Origin: Pseudomonadota bacterium
GTDB taxonomy: Bacteria; Pseudomonadota; Gammaproteobacteria; Burkholderiales; Burkholderiaceae_D
Direction: 5' to 3'
Length of the DNA: 6,252 nucleotides
Assembly: GCA_023392035.1 (NCBI GenBank)
Contig: JAEVZY010000072.1
Location: 1 to 6,252, forward strand
In this document: positions 1 to 5,456 of the stretch, piece by piece
Layout: every line of letters begins with the position of its first letter
Position numbering within the stretch: position 1 is the first letter of the stretch
Position numbers and translations under genes: made by a program
Notes under the pieces: model-generated
Seen by the model: the letters and a program-made list of their open reading frames with translations, nothing else
Told to the model about the DNA's origin: nothing
Database searches by the model: none

Positions 1-513
1 GTGCTGGACCTGGCTTGCGGCGGCGGTCGCCACAGCGCCCTGTTCGCGCGCCTGGGACACAGCGTGCTGGCGCTGGACCGCAATCGCGAAGCCTTGGCGG
101 AAGTGGACAAGCTGGGCCTGCCCGCCATCGCCACAGCGTATGCCGACCTCGAGCTTCCCCTGTCCGAAGCGCGGTCCCAGGCCAACTGGCCTTTGCAGCC
201 GCAACGCTGGGCCGGCATCGTCGTCACCAATTACCTGCACCGGCCGCTGTTCCCCGAGCTGTTTGCCAGCCTGGGCGAGGGCGGTTTGCTGATCTACGAG
301 ACGTTCGCGCTCGGCAATGAAAAGCATGGCAAGCCCTCCAATCCGGCTTTCCTGCTGGCGCCCGGCGAGCTGCTGGAGCTGACTGCCAAGGCCGGACCGG
401 GCCTGCATGTGCTGGCCTATGAGGACGGCACCGTGACCATACCCAAACCTGCGCGGGTGCAAAGAATCTGCGTCGCGCGCCGCACCGACGGCGGCAACTT
501 GAATCTGAACTGA
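1..513 (+). CDS. Class I SAM-dependent methyltransferase, 5' end missing (partial)
   Basis: The 3' part of a gene for a soluble class I (Rossmann-fold) methyltransferase; the substrate is unknown. The visible 170 residues open directly on the SAM-binding motif I, DLACGGGRHS (residues 3-12). The acidic end of strand beta2 follows at D26 (LALDRN), and then the family's NYLHRP (77-82) and IYETF (98-102) segments around strands beta4-beta5. In such proteins motif I normally comes some 20-60 residues after the start. The GTG at base 1 is therefore probably an internal valine codon, and the true start lies left of the window. The arrangement resembles the TehB-like methyltransferases common in Burkholderiales, but TehB function (tellurite methylation) should not be assumed. 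The TGA stop lies 84 bp before dapA, and a candidate dapA promoter occupies part of that gap, so cotranscription with dapA is possible but not required. The fold is certain enough; the substrate is not. Confidence 0.85.
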   Translation: MLDLACGGGRHSALFARLGHSVLALDRNREALAEVDKLGLPAIATAYADLELPLSEARSQANWPLQPQRWAGIVVTNYLHRPLFPELFASLGEGGLLIYETFALGNEKHGKPSNPAFLLAPGELLELTAKAGPGLHVLAYEDGTVTIPKPARVQRICVARRTDGGNLNLN

Positions 514-534
514 TTGATCCTCCTGCCCGATAAT

Positions 535-563
535 TGGGCATTGGACGGTCATTCCGCTACAAT
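535..563 (+). promoter_or_regulatory. Candidate sigma70-type promoter of dapA-bamC
   Basis: TACAAT at 558-563 matches the -10 consensus at five of six positions. TGGGCA at 535-540 matches the -35 consensus at four of six, and the spacer is 17 bp. The predicted transcript start is near 570, giving a leader of about 28 nt before the dapA ATG. This is a by-eye call, with a good -10 box and a weak -35 box. Confidence 0.5.
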
Positions 564-597
564 CCGGTTTTACTCTCTTGCAAGCAATACCACCGCC

Positions 598-1476
598 ATG
601 ATCCAGGGAAGCCTAGTCGCAATCGTCACCCCCATGCACGCCGATGGCAGTCTCGATCTGCCAGGGCTGAAGAAGCTGATCGATTGGCATGTGGCCGAAG
701 GCACCGACGGCATCGTGATCGTTGGCACCACCGGCGAATCGCCGACGGTATCGGTGGAAGAACATTGCGAGCTGATCAAGGTCGCCGTGCAGCACACGGC
801 CAAGCGCATCCCAGTGATTGCCGGCACCGGCGGCAACTCCACCACCGAAGCGATCGAACTGACCCGCTTCGCGCGCGAAGTCGGCGCCGACGCCTCGCTG
901 CAGGTGGTGCCCTACTACAACCGGCCGACCCAGGAAGGCATGTACCGCCACTTCCGCGCCATCGCCGAAGCGGTCGATCTGCCCTCGATCCTGTACAACG
1001 TTCCCGGCCGCACCGTGGCCGATATGTCCAACGACACCATCGTCCGCCTGGCCGAGGTGCCCGGCATCGTCGGCATCAAGGATGCGACCGGCAACCTGGG
1101 CCGCGGCAGCGATCTGATGCGACGCGCGCCCAAGTCCTTCGCCGTCTATTCGGGCGACGATCCGACCGCCATGGCCTTGATGTTTTGCGGGGCCAAGGGA
1201 AATATCTCGGTCACGGCCAATGTCGCCCCGCGCGCCATGCATGAATTGTGTGCGGCCGCCATGGCTGGCGAAATTGCCCGCGCCATCGAAATCAACAACC
1301 GCCTGATTCCCTTGCACGACAAGCTCTTCGTCGAGCCCAATCCGGTCCCGGTGAAATGGGCCATGCAGCAAATGGGCTTGATCGGTCCCGGCATGCGACT
1401 GCCGCTGGCGCCGCTTTCCGAGGGCTTGCACGCGACTGTCCGTACGGCATTGCGCGAATCGGGTGTATTACAATAA
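598..1476 (+). CDS. dapA: 4-hydroxy-tetrahydrodipicolinate synthase DapA
   Basis: Cytoplasmic enzyme that condenses pyruvate with aspartate-4-semialdehyde, the first step committed to diaminopimelate (peptidoglycan) and lysine. The 292-residue product equals the E. coli DapA length and aligns with it from the first residue (MIQGSLVAIVTPM). The whole active site is present at the classic numbers: T44-T45 in GTTGES, Y107 in PYYNRP, Y133 and R138 in YNVPGR, and the Schiff-base lysine K161 in GIKDATGN. The SGDDPTA and FVEPNPVPVKWA segments are also typical. The frame stays open upstream to 514, but the ATG at 598 is chosen because it reproduces the family N-terminus. No Shine-Dalgarno sequence is visible before it. 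bamC follows after 44 bp, as in the dapA-bamC operon of E. coli. Residues that set lysine feedback sensitivity were not assessed. Confidence 0.97.
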   Translation: MIQGSLVAIVTPMHADGSLDLPGLKKLIDWHVAEGTDGIVIVGTTGESPTVSVEEHCELIKVAVQHTAKRIPVIAGTGGNSTTEAIELTRFAREVGADASLQVVPYYNRPTQEGMYRHFRAIAEAVDLPSILYNVPGRTVADMSNDTIVRLAEVPGIVGIKDATGNLGRGSDLMRRAPKSFAVYSGDDPTAMALMFCGAKGNISVTANVAPRAMHELCAAAMAGEIARAIEINNRLIPLHDKLFVEPNPVPVKWAMQQMGLIGPGMRLPLAPLSEGLHATVRTALRESGVLQ

Positions 1477-1520
1477 CGAGCTTCAATCCGGGCCTGCCCG
1501 CTTTACTTCCCGCTACTACC

Positions 1521-2696
1521 ATGAGAAATCGTCGTTCCACAGGCGCATTGCCGCGCGCTGGCCTGCGCACGCTGCCTGTCCTGATGCTGCTTGCACTGGC
1601 CGGTTGCGGCTCGGTCCAGACTTCTTTGGGCCCCCTGTTTGAAGGCGAGAAAATCGATTACAAGAGCGCCGGCAAGCGTCCCACCGCCAATCTGGAGGTT
1701 CCGCCCGATCTGAGCCAGCTGCAAAACGACAGCCGTTATGTGCTGCCCGAATCGGCGCGAGGCACGGCCACCGCCTCCGGTCTGGCCGCCAACCGTGGCA
1801 CGGTGCCGGTGGCTTCGCGCCAGGATGTGGCGCCGAAAGACACGCCCGACATGCGCATCGAGCGCGACGGCAACCAGCGCTGGCTGCTGGTCAAGAAATC
1901 GCCTGAAGACCTGTGGCCGCAGCTGAAAGACTTCTGGCAGGACAACGGCTTCCTGATCAACACCGAATTGCCGGAAGCCGGCATCATGGAAACCGACTGG
2001 GCCGAGAACCGCGCCAAGATCCCGCAAGACATCATTCGCCGCACCGTCGGCAAGGTCTTCGATTCGGTCTACTCGACTGGCGAACGCGATAAATTCCGTA
2101 CCCGCCTCGAGCGTCGCGGCGACGGCTGGACCGAGGTCTACATCAGCCATCGCGGCGCCAAGGAAGTCTCCACGGGCGGCGTTGCGGGCGACAACTTCGT
2201 CTGGCAGCCCACGCCTTCCAATCCCGAACTGGAAGCCGAATTCACCGGTCGCCTGATGGCACGCCTGGGCAGCGATGAAGTCAAGGCCAAGCAGGAAATG
2301 GCACGCGCCGCGCCGGCCGCCAGCCGTTCGCGCGTGGTGCGCGGCAACGGCGGCAGCTATGTCGAAGTGAGCGAAAGCTTTGATCGCGCCTGGCGCCGTG
2401 TCGGCCTGGCACTGGATCGGGTTGGCTTCACGGTGGAAGACCGTGACCGCAACCAGGGCATGTATTTCGTGCGCTATGTTGATCAGAACCAGGACGCCAG
2501 GAAAAAAGAAGGCGGCCTGTTCTCGCGCCTGTTCTCTTCCAAGAAGGACGATACCAAGACCGCCCAGCGTTATCGGGTACAGGTCAAGGGCAGCGGCGAC
2601 GCCAGCCAGGTGTCGGTGCTGAACAATGACGGCCGGCCGGATACTTCGCAGACGGCGGACCGCATCCTGGCCTTGCTGGGCGATCAGTTGAAGTAA
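1521..2696 (+). CDS. bamC: Outer membrane assembly lipoprotein BamC (NlpB/DapX)
   Basis: Lipoprotein subunit of the BAM complex, which folds beta-barrel proteins into the outer membrane; in E. coli BamC binds BamD through its extended N-terminus. The 391-residue product has a basic N-terminus, a hydrophobic segment (about 17-27) and a lipobox ending L26-A27-G28-C29. Glycine after the cysteine fits outer-membrane sorting. A low-complexity stretch with the conserved YKS...LEVPPDLS segment (about 47-65) corresponds to the BamD-binding lariat. Two helix-grip domains follow, about 110-260 and 274-391, joined by an Ala/Arg-rich linker. The second has a charged insert (SSKKDD) and ends in a helix (TADRILALLGDQLK). 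Sequence similarity of BamC to E. coli is low across phyla; the call rests on the lipobox, the two-domain layout, the LEVPPDLS motif and the position after dapA. The ATG at 1521 is the only plausible start: it alone puts a signal peptide in place. It lacks a Shine-Dalgarno sequence. Confidence 0.92.
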   Translation: MRNRRSTGALPRAGLRTLPVLMLLALAGCGSVQTSLGPLFEGEKIDYKSAGKRPTANLEVPPDLSQLQNDSRYVLPESARGTATASGLAANRGTVPVASRQDVAPKDTPDMRIERDGNQRWLLVKKSPEDLWPQLKDFWQDNGFLINTELPEAGIMETDWAENRAKIPQDIIRRTVGKVFDSVYSTGERDKFRTRLERRGDGWTEVYISHRGAKEVSTGGVAGDNFVWQPTPSNPELEAEFTGRLMARLGSDEVKAKQEMARAAPAASRSRVVRGNGGSYVEVSESFDRAWRRVGLALDRVGFTVEDRDRNQGMYFVRYVDQNQDARKKEGGLFSRLFSSKKDDTKTAQRYRVQVKGSGDASQVSVLNNDGRPDTSQTADRILALLGDQLK

Positions 2697-2738
2697 AGCG
2701 TGAGGCCGGTCGGGCACGGCCCGCGCGAGCGCCGCAAT

Positions 2739-2742
2739 GGAG
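2739..2742 (+). promoter_or_regulatory. Ribosome binding site that decides a TTG start
   Basis: GGAG sits 7 nt before the TTG at 2750. It supports TTG rather than the ATG at 2737, which is in another frame and reaches a stop after 14 codons. The GGAG overlaps that false ATG. Confidence 0.7.
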
Positions 2743-2749
2743 TCATCCC

Positions 2750-3514
2750 TTGAAATTTGCATCCCTGGGAAGCGGCAGTGAAGGCAATGCGCTTCTGATT
2801 CGTGCCGGCAGCAGTACCGTCATGCTCGATTGCGGCTTCGGCTTGCGCGAGTGTGAGCGGCGCCTGGCCCGCCTCTCGGTGCTGCCGGGCGAATTGTCCG
2901 GTATCGTCGTCACCCATGAACATTCCGACCACGTCGGCGGCGTCTTCAAGTTTGCGCGCCGCCATCGGGTGCCGGTCTGGATCAGCCACGGCACCTGGGA
3001 AGCGGTGCGGCACGATACCAACCAGGTCGACATCCGTTATTGCCGCGATGGCGATCGCCTGGCCATAGGCGACCTGGAATTGCGTCCGTATACCGTTCCG
3101 CATGACGCGCGCGAGCCGGTGCAATACGTAATCGGCGATGGCGCGCGCTCGCTCGGTGTGCTGACCGATGCCGGACAACCCACACCCCACATGGTGCAGA
3201 TGCTGGGCGGTTGCGATGCCCTGGTCCTGGAGTGCAACCACGATGAACAGATGCTGCGCGATTCCAGCTATCCGGCTTCGCTCAAGTGGCGCATCGGCGG
3301 GCCTTTCGGCCATCTCTCCAATCGGGCCATAGGCGAAATCCTGGCGGCGCTCGACCAAAGCCGCCTCAAGCGCGTGGTGGGCGCGCATTTATCCAAGCAG
3401 AACAACACGCCCGAGCTGGCGCGCCAAGCGCTGGTGCAAGCCTTGAACGACCGTGGCACCGAAGTCATGATCGCCTGCCAGGAAGAGGGATTCGGCTGGC
3501 TTGACGTGGCCTGA
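2750..3514 (+). CDS. Metallo-beta-lactamase-fold hydrolase (PhnP/YycJ-like), TTG start
   Basis: A 254-residue cytoplasmic metallo-hydrolase of the group that includes PhnP and WalJ/YycJ; no signal peptide or membrane segment is seen. The first line, MKFASLGSGSEGN, is the usual start of this group and fixes the TTG codon. Predicted metal ligands are all present: H56-E-H58-S-D60-H61, H118, D140 (LTDAG) and H213. Further group hallmarks are LECNHD (160-165), GHLSN (187-191) and AHLSKQNN (212-219). Such enzymes usually cut phosphodiesters, for example nucleic acids or cyclic phosphates, with two metal ions. The substrate here cannot be read from sequence. It follows bamC by 53 bp with no terminator between them, so it is probably the last gene of the dapA operon; a strong terminator follows its stop. 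Confidence is high for the fold and low for any specific function. Confidence 0.9.
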   Translation: MKFASLGSGSEGNALLIRAGSSTVMLDCGFGLRECERRLARLSVLPGELSGIVVTHEHSDHVGGVFKFARRHRVPVWISHGTWEAVRHDTNQVDIRYCRDGDRLAIGDLELRPYTVPHDAREPVQYVIGDGARSLGVLTDAGQPTPHMVQMLGGCDALVLECNHDEQMLRDSSYPASLKWRIGGPFGHLSNRAIGEILAALDQSRLKRVVGAHLSKQNNTPELARQALVQALNDRGTEVMIACQEEGFGWLDVA

Positions 3515-3559
3515 GATTGCTCATGGCGCCAATCCCGGCGCCCGATTTCAAAAGCGACA

Positions 3560-3599
3560 GACGAAAAAAAACCGGTCCATCAAGGACCGGCTTTTCGTC
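3560..3599. terminator. Bidirectional intrinsic terminator between convergent genes
   Basis: A perfect 7-bp GC-rich stem, CCGGTCC (3572-3578) and GGACCGG (3584-3590), closes a 5-nt loop. On the - strand it is followed by eight T (complement of 3564-3571), a classic terminator for the lipoprotein gene that ends at 3613. On the + strand it is followed by CTTTT, serving the operon that ends at 3514. The outer arms GACGAAAA (3560-3567) and TTTTCGTC (3592-3599) are also complementary, so the hairpin can extend. A smaller hairpin, CCAGT-AAA-ACTGG (3599-3611), abuts the lipoprotein stop codon. Confidence 0.9.
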
Positions 3600-3612
3600 C
3601 AGTAAAACTGGA

Positions 3613-3888
3613 TTACTTCGAAGCAGCCGGAGCGGCAGCGGCCGGAGCCGAAGCAGCGGGAGCCGAAGCAGCAGCGGAAGCCGAAGCGGCCGGAGCGGCA
3701 GCAGCGTCAGCCGGAGCCGAAGCAGCAGGAGCCGAAGCGGCGGGAGCAGCAGCGTCAGCAGGAGCGGAAGCAGCCGGAGCGGGAGCAGCAGCCGGAGCAG
3801 CGGCAGGAGCCGGAGCGGCTTCTTCTTTCTTGCCGCAAGCGGCGAGGGCAACGGCCAACAGGGAAGCGATCAACAGCGTTTTTTTCAT
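3613..3888 (-). CDS. Small Ala/Pro/Ser-rich repeat lipoprotein, function unknown
   Basis: A 91-residue predicted lipoprotein. Residues 1-17 form a signal peptide (MKKT, then a Leu/Ala core) ending in the lipobox L-A-A-C18. Glycine at +2 suggests the outer membrane. The short charged patch KKEE (20-23) is followed to residue 90 by Ala, Pro and Ser only, apart from two Asp, and then a final Lys. No fold is expected; the tail is probably an extended, flexible, periplasm-facing chain, a linker or spacer by inference. The start is firm: TGAGGA lies 6 nt before the ATG, and the signal peptide begins there. A strong terminator follows. Genes of this shape are seen in Oxalobacteraceae as hypothetical proteins; I know of no assigned role. 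The gene is monocistronic and convergent with the dapA operon. The signal peptide, ribosome binding site and terminator together argue that it is real despite low complexity. Confidence 0.85.
   Translation of the reverse strand: MKKTLLIASLLAVALAACGKKEEAAPAPAAAPAAAPAPAASAPADAAAPAASAPAASAPADAAAAPAASASAAASAPAASAPAAAAPAASK
3616..3825 (-). repeat. Imperfect GC-rich repeat encoding the Ala/Pro/Ser tail
   Basis: The DNA for the lipoprotein tail is built from variants of short GCN-rich units such as GGAGCCGAAGCAGC (as read on the + strand). A longer period is also visible: the segment AASAPADAAA occurs twice, its Asp codons (3706-3708 and 3754-3756) being 48 bp or 16 residues apart. This suggests growth by slippage or tandem duplication in multiples of three. 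Length differences between strains are likely but are not shown here. Confidence 0.75.
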
Positions 3889-3894
3889 GTTTAA

Positions 3895-3900
3895 TCCTCA
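3895..3900 (-). promoter_or_regulatory. Ribosome binding site of the small lipoprotein
   Basis: TGAGGA on the - strand ends 6 nt before the ATG at 3888. It confirms the lipoprotein start. Confidence 0.75.
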
Positions 3901-3926
3901 GAGGTCAGACAATAATGAACGATGAC

Positions 3927-3942
3927 TAATTACCGGTAATTA
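3927..3942. promoter_or_regulatory. Perfect 16-bp palindrome upstream of the lipoprotein gene (possible operator)
   Basis: TAATTACCGGTAATTA is an exact inverted repeat with no spacer, 39 bp upstream of the lipoprotein start codon. It is AT-rich with a CCGG core, in contrast to its GC-rich surroundings. Such symmetry fits a site for a dimeric transcription factor. It lies downstream of the predicted -10 box (4002-4007), so a bound protein would block elongation or a second, nearer promoter. As RNA it would fold only into a weak AU-rich hairpin. No known regulator is recognised. Confidence 0.45.
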
Positions 3943-4001
3943 TCGCTCGCTGGTTTTTCGTCAAGGCATCGGAATGTCCCGGCGAAACTTACCAGCCGAA
4001 G

Positions 4002-4007
4002 ATTATA
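4002..4007 (-). promoter_or_regulatory. Candidate -10 box of the small lipoprotein gene
   Basis: TATAAT on the - strand is a perfect -10 match, predicting a transcript start near 3995 and a leader of about 107 nt that includes the palindrome. No good -35 box sits 16-18 bp upstream. A TTGACG (- strand, 3959-3964) nearer the gene has no well-spaced -10 partner; the best, GATAAT, is only 14 bp away. The rest of 3889-4142 holds no gene that I can support. Confidence 0.4.
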
Positions 4008-4142
4008 GCTGAAAACTTATTGCGGACGCACAACACAAATTGCCAATCAGTAAGGAGCTTGTAAGCAAGTGTGGCAAGCCAGTCACGCTGCACCGCGTTG
4101 CAAGCCTTTCCATTCAAAAAAGCCGTCCCCAGCCTGCCTCCA

Positions 4143-5288
4143 TCAATGGCCTTGCCCCTCGCGCTTGGCCCCCAGCAGCAGCCAGCCGTGGCCATACCAT
4201 GCGTGCAGGGCTTCTGCCACGTCCGCACTCGCGGCACTGAATTCTTCTCCTTGCAGGGCGCGTTGGTCCGCCAGCAGGCGCAGCGTCTTGCGGTCGGCTG
4301 GAGAGGTGTCGAAAGACTCGCCATTGATGTACACCCGGCGTCCCGCGTACAGCATGCGGCTGCGTGGAGACAGGCGCAGGCCGCGCTTGACCGCGGTCTC
4401 GGCAAAGCGCGCTGCGTTCAAGGCTTTTTGCGGCGGCTTGAAAAAGGTTTCCGGCTTGGGTGTGGAGAGATATTCGCCGAGGAAGAGATCGGTATCGTCG
4501 CGCTCGAAACGAATCTGGCTCAAGGCCTGGTTGACGCGCTCCAGCATGCTCGTGGGTATTTCGGCCGGTCGCTTGCTGGCGCCAAGATCGGGATCGGCAT
4601 AGCGGCCGGAAAGCTCAACCGTATCTGCCATGAACTGCAGAAAATGTTCGGCCAATTCCTGCCAGGGCGCGGCCCGAAATCCGATCGAATACGTCATGCA
4701 TTCGCCAATGGCTACGCCGTCATGGGCATACTGCGGCGGCAGGTAGAGCATGTCGCCCGGCTCCAGCGTGTATTCCTGTTCCGGCTGAAAATTGCGCAGG
4801 ATTTTTACCGGCAAGCCTTCCACCAGCGACAAGTCGCGCTGACGGCCGATTTGCCAACGGCGCTTGCCATGCGCTTGCAGCAGGAACACGTCGTAGGAAT
4901 CGAAATGCGGACCGACGCCGCCGCCGTCGGTGGCATAGCTGATCATCAGGTCGTCCAAGCGCGCATCGGGCAGGAAGCGAAAGCGCGACAGCAGTTCGTC
5001 GGCGCGCTCGTCGTGCAGGTTCACGCCTTGCACCAGCGTGCTCCAGCCGCGCTTGGCGGGGGAGGGCATCTGCGCAATCGGGCCGTGGCTCAACTTCCAT
5101 TTGCCGCCGGCATGGCTGATGAGGCGCGATTCCACCTCGTCACTGGCGGCCAGCGCAAACAGTTCTTCGCGCGAAATGGGCGCACGGAAATCGGGAATCG
5201 CCTGGCGGATCAGGAGTGGTTTCTTGTGCCAGTATTCAGACAGGAAGCGGGCGGGCGTCATGCCGCCCAGCAGGGTAAATTTTTTCAT
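4143..5288 (-). CDS. roxA: Ribosomal oxygenase RoxA (YcfD-like), L16 arginine 3-hydroxylase
   Basis: A JmjC/cupin-fold, Fe(II)- and 2-oxoglutarate-dependent oxygenase. The E. coli orthologue YcfD hydroxylates an arginine of ribosomal protein L16 (Arg81). The 381 residues are close to the E. coli length of 373 and align along most of it: WHKKPLLIR (20-28), SRLISHAGGKW (54-64), DDLMISYATDGGGVGPHFD (112-130), YDVFLLQAHGKRRW (132-145) and LEPGDMLYLPPQYAHDG (175-191). The iron triad is H128, D130 and H189, and R143 is at the place of the arginine that holds 2-oxoglutarate. The C-terminal half, about 210-381, matches the dimerisation and winged-helix region of the family. The ATG at 5288 is the first start after an in-frame stop and fits the family N-terminus, but it has no Shine-Dalgarno sequence. 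Divergent from slyD. No clear hairpin terminator is seen after its stop, only a run of six T on the - strand near 4115-4120. Confidence 0.93.
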   Translation of the reverse strand: MKKFTLLGGMTPARFLSEYWHKKPLLIRQAIPDFRAPISREELFALAASDEVESRLISHAGGKWKLSHGPIAQMPSPAKRGWSTLVQGVNLHDERADELLSRFRFLPDARLDDLMISYATDGGGVGPHFDSYDVFLLQAHGKRRWQIGRQRDLSLVEGLPVKILRNFQPEQEYTLEPGDMLYLPPQYAHDGVAIGECMTYSIGFRAAPWQELAEHFLQFMADTVELSGRYADPDLGASKRPAEIPTSMLERVNQALSQIRFERDDTDLFLGEYLSTPKPETFFKPPQKALNAARFAETAVKRGLRLSPRSRMLYAGRRVYINGESFDTSPADRKTLRLLADQRALQGEEFSAASADVAEALHAWYGHGWLLLGAKREGQGH

Positions 5289-5294
5289 GGGCGC

Positions 5295-5300
5295 ATTATA
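5295..5300 (-). promoter_or_regulatory. -10 box of roxA, placed for a leaderless transcript
   Basis: TATAAT on the - strand is a perfect -10 hexamer. Only six bases (GCGCCC) separate it from the roxA ATG, which places the expected transcript start on the A of the start codon. No convincing -35 element is seen 16-18 bp upstream. No ribosome binding site precedes the ATG, which agrees with leaderless translation. Confidence 0.5.
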
Positions 5301-5410
5301 GATTGCACGCGGGGCGGCCTCGCGGCGGAATCATGGTGGCGCCGGCCGGTCTCACCAAGTCATTTGCCATTGCTTGCCCTTGCGCCCCGAAAGCGCGCGC
5401 GGGCGGCGCG

Positions 5411-5416
5411 TATAAT
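5411..5416 (+). promoter_or_regulatory. -10 box of slyD
   Basis: TATAAT is a perfect -10 hexamer, predicting a start near 5423 and a leader of about 34 nt. The upstream spacer is almost pure GC and no good -35 box is correctly spaced; TTGCCC at 5374 is too far away. The remaining spacer between roxA and slyD (5301-5410) contains GC-rich sequence with no gene. Confidence 0.55.
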
Positions 5417-5441
5417 CTGGCCTCTTTCCAAACAAGCACGC

Positions 5442-5447
5442 AAAGGA
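5442..5447 (+). promoter_or_regulatory. Ribosome binding site of slyD
   Basis: AAAGGA ends 9 nt before the ATG at 5457. It fixes the slyD start inside a much longer open frame that runs in from 4071. Confidence 0.75.
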
Positions 5448-5456
5448 CGTTTCATC

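Noticed and set aside
514..597. An N-terminal extension of DapA, since the frame is open from 514
   Set aside because: The added residues have no family counterpart and the region holds the likely promoter. The ATG at 598 gives the exact family start and length.
613..1431. A 272-residue open frame on the - strand opposite dapA
   Set aside because: Antisense shadow of a gene whose full active site is intact; it has no motif of its own.
1503..2762. A 419-residue open frame on the - strand opposite bamC
   Set aside because: No recognisable domain, and His/Ala/Gly/Arg-rich composition typical of an antisense shadow. bamC on the + strand has a lipobox and two domains.
3525..3542. GGCGCC-AATCCC-GGCGCC hairpin just after the hydrolase stop, considered as a separate terminator
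   Set aside because: There is no T run after it. The real terminator signal is the stem at 3572-3590; this one is at most an accessory structure.
3616..3825. A possible CRISPR or minisatellite array
   Set aside because: The units are short, imperfect, in frame and code for a lipoprotein tail. There are no spacers of constant length and no cas genes.
3465..3851. A Leu/Pro/Arg-rich frame on the - strand across the same repeat
   Set aside because: Frame-shifted reading of the repeat; it crosses the terminator and the 3' end of the hydrolase gene.
3517..3894. A + strand frame encoding Arg/Ser-rich repeats that look like an RS domain
   Set aside because: It is the complement of the Ala/Pro/Ser repeat of the lipoprotein and has no plausible start signal. 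The - strand frame has a signal peptide, a ribosome binding site and a terminator.
4110..4142. A possible terminator downstream of roxA (a run of six T on the - strand)
   Set aside because: No stable stem precedes the T run, only short GC matches with mismatches.
4071..5456. A 462-codon open stretch on the + strand, in frame with slyD, that could be read as a large N-terminal extension
   Set aside because: It is the antisense of roxA in GC-rich DNA. slyD has its own ribosome binding site, promoter and family N-terminus at 5457, while roxA has all its catalytic motifs on the other strand.
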